Shown: positions 35,891 through 43,936, counted from the stretch's first letter. The stretch: DNA of 47,414 nucleotides from Gloeocapsa sp. DLM2.Bin57 (GCA_007693955.1 RECR01000072.1:1-47414), one strand, 5' to 3'. Made by a program: numbers and translations. Notes: generated by a model from the letters alone, not told the origin.

Positions 35891-36427
35891 ATGAATAACA
35901 ATTCAAACGATATCAAATACCATCTTAACAACGTTGGGATGAGTTACCTACTCTGGTTAGCTTGTCTGTTTGGAGTAGCTGGATTACATCGATTTTATAA
36001 TAAAAAGATTTTTACTGGTTTACTCTGGTTGTGTACCTGGGGATTTTTTGGTATAGGTCAATTTATTGACTTATTTGTCATGTCGGATATGGTAGATGAA
36101 CATAACTTTAAAGTCTATCGCAAATATGGGTTATTAAATCCTGGTTCTGTTGGCGGATCTCAACTACCCCAAGTTACCCTTACTGTACCAGATAAAAAAG
36201 CTGAAAATATTAATAATCTATCTGACCAAGAATTAATGGTTATTCTGACTAAAGCTTCACAAAAAAAACAAGGTAAACTCTCTCTCACAGACGCGGTGAT
36301 TGATACAGGGATAACTTTTGAAAAAGCCGAAGCTATTCTCTCAGAGATGGTTAAACGAGGTTATATATCTCTTACTAACCACCCTGTTACTGGAGTTTTA
36401 ATCTATGATTTTCATGACGTAGCCTAA
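35891..36427 (+). CDS. TM2-domain protein with winged-helix-like C-terminus
   Basis: A 178-aa protein. Residues 15-65 form a TM2 domain: two short membrane helices around the motif GLHRFYNKKIFTGLLW and GIGQFIDLFVM. Residues 105-175 look like a small winged-helix unit (KLSLTDAVIDTGITFEKAEAILSEMVKRGYI). TM2 proteins with such a cytoplasmic tail are common in cyanobacteria and are of unknown role. It lies 35 bases from the divergent start of cobA-hemD. Downstream begins the accessory region. Confidence 0.82.
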   Translation: MNNNSNDIKYHLNNVGMSYLLWLACLFGVAGLHRFYNKKIFTGLLWLCTWGFFGIGQFIDLFVMSDMVDEHNFKVYRKYGLLNPGSVGGSQLPQVTLTVPDKKAENINNLSDQELMVILTKASQKKQGKLSLTDAVIDTGITFEKAEAILSEMVKRGYISLTNHPVTGVLIYDFHDVA

Positions 36428-36793
36428 AGAAATAAATTGATATCCCTAGGATACAATTATGAAATTATTAGCCCAAAAATGAATTGAGGGTGACGCTCCA
36501 TACACTTACGTTCGTAAAGTGTAGGCTTCAAGCGGAAATTATCCTTCTTGAACTTCCATCGTGGTACTCCTTCTTTCCCACTACAGCTTTTTATAGTGAG
36601 GTACACGTCCAGCTCCACTAGGAAAATAGTAACACACACTGGCGATTCATCCTACACTTGGAGCGATTATTTTTGTGTCGAAAACAAAGTGTGGGACGAG
36701 AAGCCCATATTAGCTAAATCTTCTCGAAAAATAAGGGGAATAGCTTAACTGACGGGAGTATCATAATGGCGAAAGAGCCTAATCCCGATTGAT
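36428..36793. other. Gene-free accessory stretch, possible IS200/IS605 remnant
   Basis: No convincing gene here. An imperfect hairpin (ACACTTACG...CGTAAAGTGT, around 36499-36518) and the segment GTGGGACGAGAAGCCCATA (around 36691-36709), followed by GACGGGAGTATCA (36750-36762), resemble the right-end sequences of IS200/IS605 TnpB elements I remember from cyanobacteria. Short open frames on both strands (36457-36639 minus, 36548-36748 plus) carry no motif that I recognise. If this is a relic, the transposase is lost. Low certainty. Confidence 0.4.
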
Positions 36794-37252
36794 TTAGCCA
36801 ACTTGAGCTAAATTCTTGAGCAAGATATCTAATTGTCGTTTATATAATTTGTTTGTAAGTATTGGCAAAAAGCCGAAGAATAGACTCATTGACGCAAAAA
36901 ATAATACAAAAAATGGCTCAATAGAATTATCTGCTCTCAATGTCCGAAATAAAAACACACACATAACAATAAATGAGATAATTACCGTAAAACTCGCAAA
37001 AATCATCCCAAAATCAACCATTTTTTTTGTCTTAGACTCTAGAGTAATTGAACTATCCGTGACATAAATTTTAACATAAGCCAGCTCACTAAACTGTTTA
37101 TTTTCTGAGGTAAAAGGATTATTAGCAAGAGCGACAATTCCATTTTCAGTTAATGAAGTAATAACAAAACTACTTTGTATTAAAATGGTTTGAGCGGTAC
37201 CAATAACTGTTGATTTTTGACCATGAAAAGGAATAGTTTTTGTGTAAATCAT
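36794..37252 (-). CDS. Hypothetical membrane protein with two helices
   Basis: About 152 aa, not recognised. The N-terminal 85 residues are soluble (IYTKTIPFHGQKSTVIG and IYVTDSSITLESKTKK strands). Then two membrane helices follow: MIFASFTVIISFIVMCVFLF and FFVLFFASMSLFFGFLPIL. I chose the ATG at 37252; an ATG exists 24 bases upstream but there a TATAAT sequence lies inside the extra codons. It sits between a possible IS relic and the IS1634-type element and is probably accessory cargo. Confidence 0.55.
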   Translation of the reverse strand: MIYTKTIPFHGQKSTVIGTAQTILIQSSFVITSLTENGIVALANNPFTSENKQFSELAYVKIYVTDSSITLESKTKKMVDFGMIFASFTVIISFIVMCVFLFRTLRADNSIEPFFVLFFASMSLFFGFLPILTNKLYKRQLDILLKNLAQVG

Positions 37253-37469
37253 AATCACATTATAGCAACATGGCATACAAAGGTTTTTTGTATTCTACAA
37301 TATTTGATACTAAATTGCATTTTCTGGTAATCATAGGGAAAGTTTTTGACGAAAACCTTAGATAGCGCTACGCTCAAAGCAAGAAGAAAAAAAGAAGCGC
37401 TCATATAACGGAACTTCCCTTTTGACAAAAATAGAAATCTATGCTGTGTCTGAGTTTTAAGGGCGAACG

Positions 37470-39215
37470 CTAGCCATTTACATGGGTACAAAAGGGAGTA
37501 ACTTTGAGTAAATCTATCACTTTCTGTTGTAAGTCAGTCAATTCTGTAATCTTCTCAAACATCAAAGATTGACCAATAGTGACTACCTCAATAGTATTTA
37601 AACAGATTGTGCCTAAATCATTAAGTAAAGTCCGAAAACTATGTACGGGCTCATCTAGTTCATTTTTTTTCGTTCTACTCTTTCTTTTAGTTTTAGAACT
37701 AGCTTGATATTTCAGCACTCGACTTTCATCAAGACTTAATTCTTCTGGTTCTTCTTCAAATAATAAACTTGTGAGCGATTGCCGCATATACCATTCTACA
37801 TAATAAGATAGCATACACAAGAAAATGTGTGCTTTAACTCGATGATCACGATAATGATAAATTGGTCTAACTTTTAAATCTATGCTCTTCAATGAGCGAA
37901 ATGCTTGTTCAACTTTTGCTAATTTTTTATAGGCTTTTACTGTCTCAATTGCGGACATATTTGCTGCTTTTACTGACGTTCTAATCATGTATAGTCCATC
38001 CATAACCTCGTCGGCTTTTTTGATTTCTTGTTTCAGGGAATAATGGAAACTGTTGTCTGTCATTTCTAACTCAAAGTATTTCCCTACTTTATATTTATTA
38101 ATTACTTTACCTACTCTTAATCCGATTTTATCTTGACCAGATAAGGCTCTTTTTTCTCTTTGAGTTGCTGCTACTATTTTATCTAATTCAATAGCTGTAG
38201 CTTTGATTAATTCTTCCCTTTTATATTGGTTACTTGCTGCTAATAAGGGATTTTTACAGACTACTAATCTTTCTCCTGGATATTCATCTGATTCAATTTC
38301 GACTATGTTTCTTTCATCAAATAGTCCGAGCTGTATTTCTTGTCTTTCAACTAGTTGCTTGATTTGGCTTTTTCTTAATGTAGTTATCCAATCGATACTT
38401 TCACTGTTGCTTAATTCTTCTTTGATAACTAGATTAGTGAGCATTCCTTTGTCTCCTACCCACACTACTGAAGAGAGTCTAAATCTATCTCTAACTTTTT
38501 CAATTTGTTTTTTGACTGTACTAGCATCATTTGTATTTCCTGGAAACACTTCTACTGCAACAGGACATCCTTGACTGTTACAAATTAAGCCAAATACTAT
38601 TTGAGTATATCCTCTTTTTTTGTCTCTGCTATATCCATATTTTCCTAAGTTACATGCCTCTCCTTCTAAATAAGTTGAGGTGAGGTCATATAAGACTAGT
38701 GAACCTTCTCTTAATTCTTTTGCTGCTAATTTCTCTTCTATTGCTTCTTGAGAGTCTCCCAACCAATCTAAGGCTTCATATAAATCATCTTCTGTTACTT
38801 TTTCTAAGTTCAGTATTTTGCCCAAACTACTGTTAGCCGTTTCTCTTCTTAACCCTCGACTCGTGGCTAGCTTGGATTTTGGGTCAATAATTCTGGCGGT
38901 AATTAGACTTTTTATAATGGCGTTTCTCTTGTTATTTTCGCTTTCTATTATTGGCTCTAATCCTATCTTTTTAATTGTTCCTAGTATTGCGGCAATATGA
39001 CCATGTGGTAGACTTCTTTTAACCTTCAATACTGATTCAATATTATCTATAATTTTACCGCCTTTAAGAGCGGCTTTGAGATTGTCAATGACATCATCTG
39101 GTAGTTGAGAAAGATTGGCTATGGTTCTTTTGCAAATCTTATCTCCTTCGCGATATGATTCGCGAAGTAATATGGCTGGGGGAGAATTACGATTGGGAAC
39201 TCTTTCTATATACAT
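37470..39215 (-). CDS. IS1634-family DDE transposase
   Basis: A 581-aa IS4-superfamily transposase of the IS1634 type. It begins YIERVPNRNSPPAILLRESY. The DDE catalytic residues are visible in LYDLTSTYLEG (first Asp), VVWVGDKGMLT (second Asp) and KVEQAFRSLKSIDLKVRPIYH (Glu in the YREK-like region). The reading frame is intact, so the element could still be active. The last six residues (CTHVNG) are coded by one copy of the internal direct repeat, TGTACCCATGTAAAT. Confidence 0.92.
   Translation of the reverse strand: MYIERVPNRNSPPAILLRESYREGDKICKRTIANLSQLPDDVIDNLKAALKGGKIIDNIESVLKVKRSLPHGHIAAILGTIKKIGLEPIIESENNKRNAIIKSLITARIIDPKSKLATSRGLRRETANSSLGKILNLEKVTEDDLYEALDWLGDSQEAIEEKLAAKELREGSLVLYDLTSTYLEGEACNLGKYGYSRDKKRGYTQIVFGLICNSQGCPVAVEVFPGNTNDASTVKKQIEKVRDRFRLSSVVWVGDKGMLTNLVIKEELSNSESIDWITTLRKSQIKQLVERQEIQLGLFDERNIVEIESDEYPGERLVVCKNPLLAASNQYKREELIKATAIELDKIVAATQREKRALSGQDKIGLRVGKVINKYKVGKYFELEMTDNSFHYSLKQEIKKADEVMDGLYMIRTSVKAANMSAIETVKAYKKLAKVEQAFRSLKSIDLKVRPIYHYRDHRVKAHIFLCMLSYYVEWYMRQSLTSLLFEEEPEELSLDESRVLKYQASSKTKRKSRTKKNELDEPVHSFRTLLNDLGTICLNTIEVVTIGQSLMFEKITELTDLQQKVIDLLKVTPFCTHVNG
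37476..37490. repeat. 15-bp direct repeat, left copy inside the IS
   Basis: ATTTACATGGGTACA, identical and in the same orientation as 39267-39281. This copy codes for the last residues of the transposase. Confidence 0.9.
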
Positions 39216-39266
39216 GTCTACAATTTTAACATTTTCCTTAAGTCAAAAATCTTAAGAAAATCTTAA

Positions 39267-39281
39267 ATTTACATGGGTACA
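39267..39281. repeat. 15-bp direct repeat, right copy inside the IS
   Basis: ATTTACATGGGTACA, identical to 37476-37490. This copy lies about 50 bases upstream of the transposase start. Confidence 0.9.
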
Positions 39282-39366
39282 GTTCTCAGACATTATTAGG
39301 CTCAATTCTCTTCTAGAAGCTCTTTTCAGCTCTTTCTTGATTTTTTTTCAGGGGGAAGTTCCGTTA

Positions 39367-39584
39367 AAAATATATGCAAATAAGCTGCGGACGACAACAC
39401 CACAGCAGGAATACGCTTGATACCTGTGACACCAGGTAAATGGCTTGAATGGCACTAAACCATCTCCTCTTCATCGGGAAAGAGACTGTTTGCATACTGC
39501 AAAGAAAATAAGAATTTTACTTAACTGGTATTTTTCTTACTGATTTACCATATTTAGTCCGGGAGAACCTAATAAATTAGCCTA
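39367..39584. other. Gene-free flank of the IS
   Basis: No gene, RNA or clear signal. A short open frame ends in TPGKWLEWH before a stop at about 39458-39460, which reads like the tail of a lost protein, but its family is not recognisable. Together with the end of the IS (39216-39366) it makes a 370-base gene-free gap. Confidence 0.4.
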
Positions 39585-39866
39585 TTAAACTAATTCTATC
39601 TTTAATTTTTTTCCTAAAATAGATGTTGCCTTGATAATAGTTTGCAGATTAATAGAGGAGTTTTCAGGATCTAATAAACGATCTAAAGATGAACGGCTAG
39701 TATTCATTTTCTTTGCCATATCTGTTTTTGTCCATCCTTTTTTACTTATTTCTTGTTCAATTTGATAAGCAATTACCCTCTTAATAGCAACTGCTTCCAC
39801 CTCTGTCAATAAACCTTCCTCTGCTAAAAAATCATCAAAATTACTACCTAAATGCTGATTATTCAT
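39585..39866 (-). CDS. higA: HigA-like XRE-family antitoxin
   Basis: A 93-aa protein with a C-terminal helix-turn-helix (AYQIEQEISKKGWTKTDMAKKMNTSRSSLDRLLDPENSSINLQTIIKATSILG) of the XRE/HigA type often paired with HigB-like toxins. The frame is complete. It begins 7 bases after the stop of the upstream toxin frame (TGA at 39873-39875). It should repress its own operon, probably through the palindrome at 40226-40241. Its toxin partner is frameshifted, so it may be a stranded antitoxin. Confidence 0.85.
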   Translation of the reverse strand: MNNQHLGSNFDDFLAEEGLLTEVEAVAIKRVIAYQIEQEISKKGWTKTDMAKKMNTSRSSLDRLLDPENSSINLQTIIKATSILGKKLKIELV

Positions 39867-39872
39867 AATTAT

Positions 39873-40216
39873 TCATCCTTGTAACTTTTTCAATCTTGTT
39901 TGGGCTATTTCTAATTCTTGATGGGGTGTTTTTTGCGACTTTTTAATAAAACCATGTAGTAAAATCATTGATTGATCTTGAATGGTAAAGAAAAGGCAAT
40001 TTTATTATTTAAATTAACTCTTACTTCCCATAAATCACTAGATATTTTTTTGACTAATGGCATTCCTACTGGATAGGAAAATTGTACTGTTTTAATTGCT
40101 TCCCCTATCAGTTTTTTTTCTTCTTGAGACAAACTTTTTAACCACTCTCTAACTGGTTCTCGTTTACTTTCGGAACGATAAAAAATAACTGTTAAAATTA
40201 AGTTTTGGTCATCCAT
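39873..40216 (-). pseudogene. higB: HigB-like (RelE superfamily, Gp49-type) toxin, frameshifted
   Basis: The first frame encodes MDDQNLILTVIFYRSESKREPVREWLKSLS up to LWEVRVNLNNKIAF, then runs into LPFKINQ and a stop at 39965-39967. The rest of a normal toxin continues in another frame: FFTIQDQSMILLHGF followed by IKKSQKTPHQELEIAQTRLKKLQG, ending at 39873 just before higA. A small deletion near 39995-40003, probably removing the Arg codon after KIA, explains this. The toxin lacks its C-terminal catalytic strand and is almost certainly inactive unless frameshifting occurs. The start at 40216 is preferred over the longer frame to 40249. Confidence 0.85.
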
Positions 40217-40225
40217 GATGTTATT

Positions 40226-40241
40226 GTACCATATTTGGTAC
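40226..40241. promoter_or_regulatory. Palindromic operator at the higBA promoter
   Basis: GTACCATATTTGGTAC is a 6-bp inverted repeat with a 4-base centre, 10 bases upstream of the higB start, overlapping a minus-strand TACAAT -10-like hexamer (40223-40228). It is a probable HigA binding site. Confidence 0.6.
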
Positions 40242-40429
40242 TTAATCATTCCGTAATAATATCAAGATTCCCTGACATTATTTTAGAGCGCGATCGACAG
40301 CTTAATCCATAAATTAAAAGATTCATTAAAAAAAACTTATCGTATTTCAAAGCTCTGTAATCGACTAATAGCAAAGGCTTTAGATTATACGTGGTAAATA
40401 TACTTAGTTACTTCACACATCAAATATAA

Positions 40430-40891
40430 TTGACAGCGCATTTTTGGAGTCGCTCTATCCGAGAAAATTTTTATTTAGCATCACCTTTGGTTACTTTTGA
40501 AGAAATAGTTAACGCTTGTAAAATAGCAGAAGCCCACGAATTTATCAACGATTTACCACAAAAATACGATGCGGTTTTAGGGGAATTTGGGGCAAATATA
40601 TCAGGAGGTGAAAGACAACGCATTGCAGTGGCGAGGGCGATTGTCAATAATCCTCCTATTTTAATTTTAGATGAATCCACCGCCAGTTTAGATCCCATTA
40701 GTGAAGCTCAATTGCTAGATAAATTATTGAGCTATCGTCAAGATAAAACAACAATTTTAATCAGTCATCGCCCAACGGTAGTACAAAGAGCAGACTATAT
40801 TATTTATTTGGAATCAGGGAAGATTAAACAACAGGGTAGTTTGGCAGAATTAAGCAAGATAGAGGGCAAACATTTAGATTTTTTAACCTGA
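40430..40891 (+). pseudogene. ABC exporter ATPase, 5'-truncated
   Basis: Only the last 150 residues of an exporter-type (bacteriocin/peptidase-like) ABC ATPase remain. SIRENFYLASPLVTFEEIVNACKIA, the signature ISGGERQRIAVARAIV, Walker B LILDEST, D-loop SLDP and switch LISHRP are present, but Walker A and the membrane domain are missing. The frame opens with TTG in unrelated sequence, so there is no real start. It ends 5 bases before the 3' end of tRNA-Ser. This suggests an integration or deletion scar at the tRNA. Confidence 0.88.
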
Positions 40892-40896
40892 TGAAC

Positions 40897-40982
40897 GGAG
40901 AGAGAGGGATTCGAACCCTCGACACCCTTGCGGGTGTAACGATTTTCGAGACCGTCGCATTCAACCGCTCTGCCATCTCTCC
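40897..40982 (-). tRNA. trnS-CGA: tRNA-Ser (anticodon CGA)
   Basis: An 86-nt class II tRNA. On the minus strand it begins GGAGAGATGGCAGAGCGGTT (acceptor and D arm), has the anticodon loop CTCGAAA between ACGGT and ATCGT, a long variable arm (ACACCC...GGGTGT), and the T arm GAGGGTTCGAATCCCTC, ending CTCTCC. The anticodon CGA reads the Ser codon UCG. CCA is not encoded. Its 3' end faces the truncated ABC gene. Confidence 0.97.
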
Positions 40983-41018
40983 ACTATGCTAGCTACCTTA
41001 GCTTAGCATAGTTTTTGT

Positions 41019-42083
41019 TTAAATTTCGTCCCAGCCTGTGACACCAGAGGACATAACGTAACTGGTAACACTAGATTCAAAAAAGTTAGCTTTGGTAAAG
41101 GCTTCTTTTTTAGTGTCAGAAAAGCGTTCTAGATGACTATAGGGACTCTTGGTGTACTTTTCTTCAGGATAGAGAGGATTTAAACCAATTGAGCGTAATC
41201 TGATATTAGCGAGATACTTAGTATATTGTTCTGTACTTTCTTCTGTGATACCAAGAATATTATTACCCACAATGTGGTTAGTCCAGCGACACTCATGTTT
41301 AACCGCTAAATCAAACATTTCGTAAATTTGTTCCCGAGAGTGAGTAAAAGTATTCATCGCTTCGGGGATAATGCGCTGATAGAGTCTGACGTGACTTAAT
41401 TCGTCTCTGTTGATCATCTTGAAGATATCAGCTGAACCTGGCATCAACATCCGTGAGGCTAAATTATAAAAATAAATAAACCCGTTATAAAAATATAACC
41501 CTTCGAGCAAATAATCAGCTAACAAAGAAATGAAGTAATTTTCAGCACTAGGGTTATCCACGTATTGTTGATACAATTTAGCGATGAATTCACAGCGATC
41601 GGCTAAAACTTTGTCTTGACGCCAAAAATCATAGACATCACTTCTTCTCTCACTAGGAATAATCGTCTCAATAATATATTGGTAAGACTGATTGTGCATC
41701 CCTTCTTGAGAAAGCTGTTCAGCCATACACAGACTGATTTCAGGTGCTGTTATACTATTTTTAAGGTGAGGTATATTGCAGGTTTGGACAGAATCCAAAA
41801 AAGTTAGATAAGACAAAATCCCATCGTAGGCGTATCTCTCTTCAGGAGTAAGATTAGTATAATCAGTCACATCCTGGGTAATATCCAGTTTTTGTGGTAT
41901 CCAAAAATTCTCACGCATTTGTTGATACAAACCGATCGCCCAGGTGTATCTAACATCGTTTAATTGCATTAAATTAGTGGTATTACCGAACCAAATCGAA
42001 CGATTTTCAATTGCGTCATCCCCTTCTGGATTAAAGATAGGGTTGATGTGCATGGATTTGGTTTTGTCAAGAGTATAGCTCAT
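41019..42083 (-). CDS. nrdB: Class I ribonucleotide reductase beta subunit
   Basis: A 354-aa R2 protein that makes the tyrosyl radical for deoxyribonucleotide synthesis. Metal ligands and the radical tyrosine can be read: Asp in LTFLDSVQ, Glu and His in SQEGMHNQSY (with the Tyr), Glu in DYLLEGLYFY, Glu and His in NRDELSHVRLYQ. The retained Tyr points to a Tyr-radical (class Ia-like) protein. The C-terminal tail interacting with NrdA is acidic (GVTGWDEI). The ATG at 42083 is preferred over the TTG at 42086. The alpha subunit gene is not in this window. Part of its 5' region is duplicated near 42738-42845. Confidence 0.95.
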   Translation of the reverse strand: MSYTLDKTKSMHINPIFNPEGDDAIENRSIWFGNTTNLMQLNDVRYTWAIGLYQQMRENFWIPQKLDITQDVTDYTNLTPEERYAYDGILSYLTFLDSVQTCNIPHLKNSITAPEISLCMAEQLSQEGMHNQSYQYIIETIIPSERRSDVYDFWRQDKVLADRCEFIAKLYQQYVDNPSAENYFISLLADYLLEGLYFYNGFIYFYNLASRMLMPGSADIFKMINRDELSHVRLYQRIIPEAMNTFTHSREQIYEMFDLAVKHECRWTNHIVGNNILGITEESTEQYTKYLANIRLRSIGLNPLYPEEKYTKSPYSHLERFSDTKKEAFTKANFFESSVTSYVMSSGVTGWDEI

Positions 42084-42134
42084 CAAGTTTAAATTAAATG
42101 TAAGGACATTTATATCAAGATAGCAATTTCAAAA

Positions 42135-42219
42135 ATGAAACAAGAACAATCTTTACGCATAATATCTTGATTACCTAGTGCTACATAAATTCTGGCAGCT
42201 TTAAATCTAACCTCAATGA
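42135..42219 (+). pseudogene. Truncated copy of the cobalamin-binding protein gene start
   Basis: From 42135 the first 85 bases nearly match the start of the intact gene at 42899 (for example ATGAAACAAGAACAATCTTT). The copy has a TGA after MKQEQSLRIIS where the intact gene has TTA (Leu), and it is cut off at the end of the relE gene. It marks a duplicated segment, offset 764 bases from the intact copy. Confidence 0.9.
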
Positions 42220-42221
42220 TC

Positions 42222-42485
42222 TTACCTATAAATATCGCGTCGGTGTCCAAGAGCAAGGACAACTACTTTTTTGTCTTGATCATTGATCTTATAGATAACC
42301 CGATAAACTCCTATCCGAATACGCCAACCTTCTCGTCCTGTTAATTTCAAACATCCTGAAGGTCTGGGGTTTTCGGCGAGTGCCCGAATAGCATCCCGAA
42401 CTTTTTGATAATCTTCATTCGGGAGAACGCTTAAAGCTTTAGCCGCAGCTTTTTTAATAGTAATATCGTAATTTATGGACGACAA
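42222..42485 (-). CDS. relE: RelE/ParE-family toxin
   Basis: An 87-aa RelE-fold protein: YDITIKKAAAKALSVLPNEDYQKVRDAIRALAENPRP, then LTGREGWRIRIGVYRVIYKI and ALGHRRDIYR. The RIRIGVYRVIY strand and the HRRDIYR end are diagnostic of RelE-type mRNA interferases. The start is a TTG that overlaps the antitoxin end by 13 bases, so translation is probably coupled. It follows the antitoxin gene as is usual for RelBE. Confidence 0.9.
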   Translation of the reverse strand: MSSINYDITIKKAAAKALSVLPNEDYQKVRDAIRALAENPRPSGCLKLTGREGWRIRIGVYRVIYKINDQDKKVVVLALGHRRDIYR

Positions 42486-42673
42486 TTTTCAATTTCAGCC
42501 ACTGCTAGCTCAAAAGAAATTTCCTCATCATCTGATGAAACAGCCTGATCATAGGCTCGGATGGCTTCTAGTTCTTCTGATTCTTCTAAGAGTTTTTGAT
42601 ATTCTTCTATATCCAAAAGAATACCTATTCGATTACCTTGTCTATCCGTAATGTACTTTTCTGTTAACTCCAT
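42473..42673 (-). CDS. relB: RelB/Phd-type antitoxin
   Basis: A 66-aa acidic protein starting MELTEKYITDRQGNRIGILLDIEEYQKLLEESEELEAIR. The ITDRQGNRIGILLDIEEYQKLL stretch is typical of short antitoxins paired with RelE in cyanobacteria. It has an acidic C-terminal tail that would cover the toxin. The module with relE is inserted between the two copies of the nrdB/cobalamin-binding-protein junction. Confidence 0.85.
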   Translation of the reverse strand: MELTEKYITDRQGNRIGILLDIEEYQKLLEESEELEAIRAYDQAVSSDDEEISFELAVAEIENCRP

Positions 42674-42737
42674 TTTATCATCTGTTTTTTCATTGATTCT
42701 TGTCTTGATTGTAACCTAATTATACTGTTGTTGAAGA

Positions 42738-42845
42738 GTGCAATCCCTTCTTGAGACAACTGTTCAGCGATACAGAGACTAATTTCTCCAAACCGATCGC
42801 CCAGGTGTATCTAAGATAGATGTAGTTTTGTCAAGAGTATAGCTC
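42738..42845 (-). pseudogene. nrdB 5' remnant from segmental duplication
   Basis: Three blocks match the start of nrdB in order with internal gaps: 42738-42786 matches 41694-41742, 42789-42813 matches about 41928-41952, and 42814-42845 resembles about 42052-42083 (ending CAAGAGTATAGCTCAT). Deletions of about 185 and 100 bases separate them. The gene piece is not functional. Confidence 0.85.
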
Positions 42846-42898
42846 ATCAAGTTTAGATAAAATGTAAGGACATTTAGATCAAGATAGCAATTTCAAAA

Positions 42899-43828
42899 AT
42901 GAAACAAGAACAATCTTTACGCATAATATCTTTATTACCTAGTGCTACAGAAATTTTGGCAGCCTTAAATCTAACCTCCGCGATGGTGGGACGTAGTCAC
43001 GAGTGCGATTATCCACCCGAAATTATCGATTTACCGATTTGTACAGGCGCAAAACTCAGTACTAATCAATCTAGTGCTGAAATTGATACAGAAGTCCAAA
43101 AATTGTTACAAACAGCTTTAAGTATTTATGAAATCAATATTGAGGTTATTAAACAGTTAAAACCTACTCATATTGTTACTCAGGATCAATGCGATGTTTG
43201 TGCGGTTACTTTTGCTGATGTTACTAAAGCAGTAGCTACTTTAGCTGAACCTCAACCCGAAATTATCTCTCTACAACCTCATACCCTTGCTGATGTGTGG
43301 GGAGATATTACCCGTGTTGGCACAAAATTAGGTATTGACCCCCAACCTACCTTAAGTAAAATACAACAACGAGTAGAAGAATATCAACAACATAGCCAAC
43401 GGTTATTAGCAAAACCACGAGTAGCAACCTTAGAATGGCTAGATCCACTGATGGGAAGTGGTAATTGGATACCCGAACTAGTAGAATTAGCAGGAGGAGA
43501 GGATATATTCGGTACAAAAGGTAAACCATCGGTGTATTTATCTTGGCAAGACTTACTAACAGCAGATCCTGATGTGATTATTGTCATGTGTTGCGGGTTT
43601 GATTTGCAGAGAACAAAAGCAGAAATAACCGCAATCATGGATATTAACCCTAATTGGCAAAAATTACGTGCAGTTAACAGCGATCGCTTGTATATAACCG
43701 ATGGTAATGCTTATTTCAATCGTCCTGGACCTCGTTTAGTAGAATCGATAGAAATTCTCGCAGAAATACTCCATCCCGATTGGTTTAAGCTAAAACATCG
43801 AGAAATAGCCTGGAAACGGTTAAATTAA
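42899..43828 (+). CDS. Cobalamin-binding, BtuF-like periplasmic-binding-fold protein
   Basis: A 309-aa BtuF-fold protein: RIISLLPSATEILAAL, VGRSHECDYPPEI, PTHIVTQDQCDVCAV, PDVIIVMCCGFDL, ITDGNAYFNRPGPRLVESIEIL. These match the cobalamin-binding-protein family near BtuF. No signal peptide or lipobox is seen, so this form is probably cytoplasmic, as in a class of cyanobacterial relatives, and no btuCD genes are in the window. The ATG lies inside the region duplicated at 42135. It may be divergent from the ancestral nrdB junction. Cobalamin transport or sensing is inferred. Confidence 0.85.
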   Translation: MKQEQSLRIISLLPSATEILAALNLTSAMVGRSHECDYPPEIIDLPICTGAKLSTNQSSAEIDTEVQKLLQTALSIYEINIEVIKQLKPTHIVTQDQCDVCAVTFADVTKAVATLAEPQPEIISLQPHTLADVWGDITRVGTKLGIDPQPTLSKIQQRVEEYQQHSQRLLAKPRVATLEWLDPLMGSGNWIPELVELAGGEDIFGTKGKPSVYLSWQDLLTADPDVIIVMCCGFDLQRTKAEITAIMDINPNWQKLRAVNSDRLYITDGNAYFNRPGPRLVESIEILAEILHPDWFKLKHREIAWKRLN

Positions 43829-43908
43829 TATTTTTTTAAGGATTTGTAAGTTAAAATACATTGCAATTTGGTTACTCCTGATGCTGAATACGCTAATCTC
43901 AAAAGTAA

Positions 43909-43936
43909 GGGGAAATGATCAATACAATGTTTCCCC
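43909..43936. repeat. Hairpin in the leader before the EF-G-like gene
   Basis: GGGGAAA (43909-43915) and TTTCCCC (43930-43936) form a 7-bp stem with a 14-base loop, 68 bases before the EF-G-like start. There is no T run after it, so it is not an obvious terminator for the upstream gene. Confidence 0.45.

Larger units (their letters stand above)
37406..39366 (-). mobile_element. IS1634-type insertion sequence, about 1.96 kb
   Basis: A perfect 14-bp inverted repeat, TAACGGAACTTCCC at 37406-37419 and GGGAAGTTCCGTTA at 39353-39366, brackets the transposase gene (37470-39215). The size suits the IS1634 family. No matching target-site duplication is obvious in the flanks (CTCATA on the left, AAAATA on the right), so one edge may have been rearranged or the true tip differs by a base or two. 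A 15-bp direct repeat also lies near each end inside the element. Confidence 0.82.

Noticed and set aside
36548-36748. 66-aa plus-strand frame in the IS-like relic
   Set aside because: No recognised motif and low-complexity composition; treated as part of decayed sequence.
37380-37410. Target-site duplication for the IS1634-type element
   Set aside because: The flanks CTCATA and AAAATA do not match over 5-6 bases.
37255-37491. 78-aa minus-strand frame across the left end of the IS
   Set aside because: It crosses the inverted repeat boundary and overlaps the transposase end; no family resemblance, so it is a chance frame.
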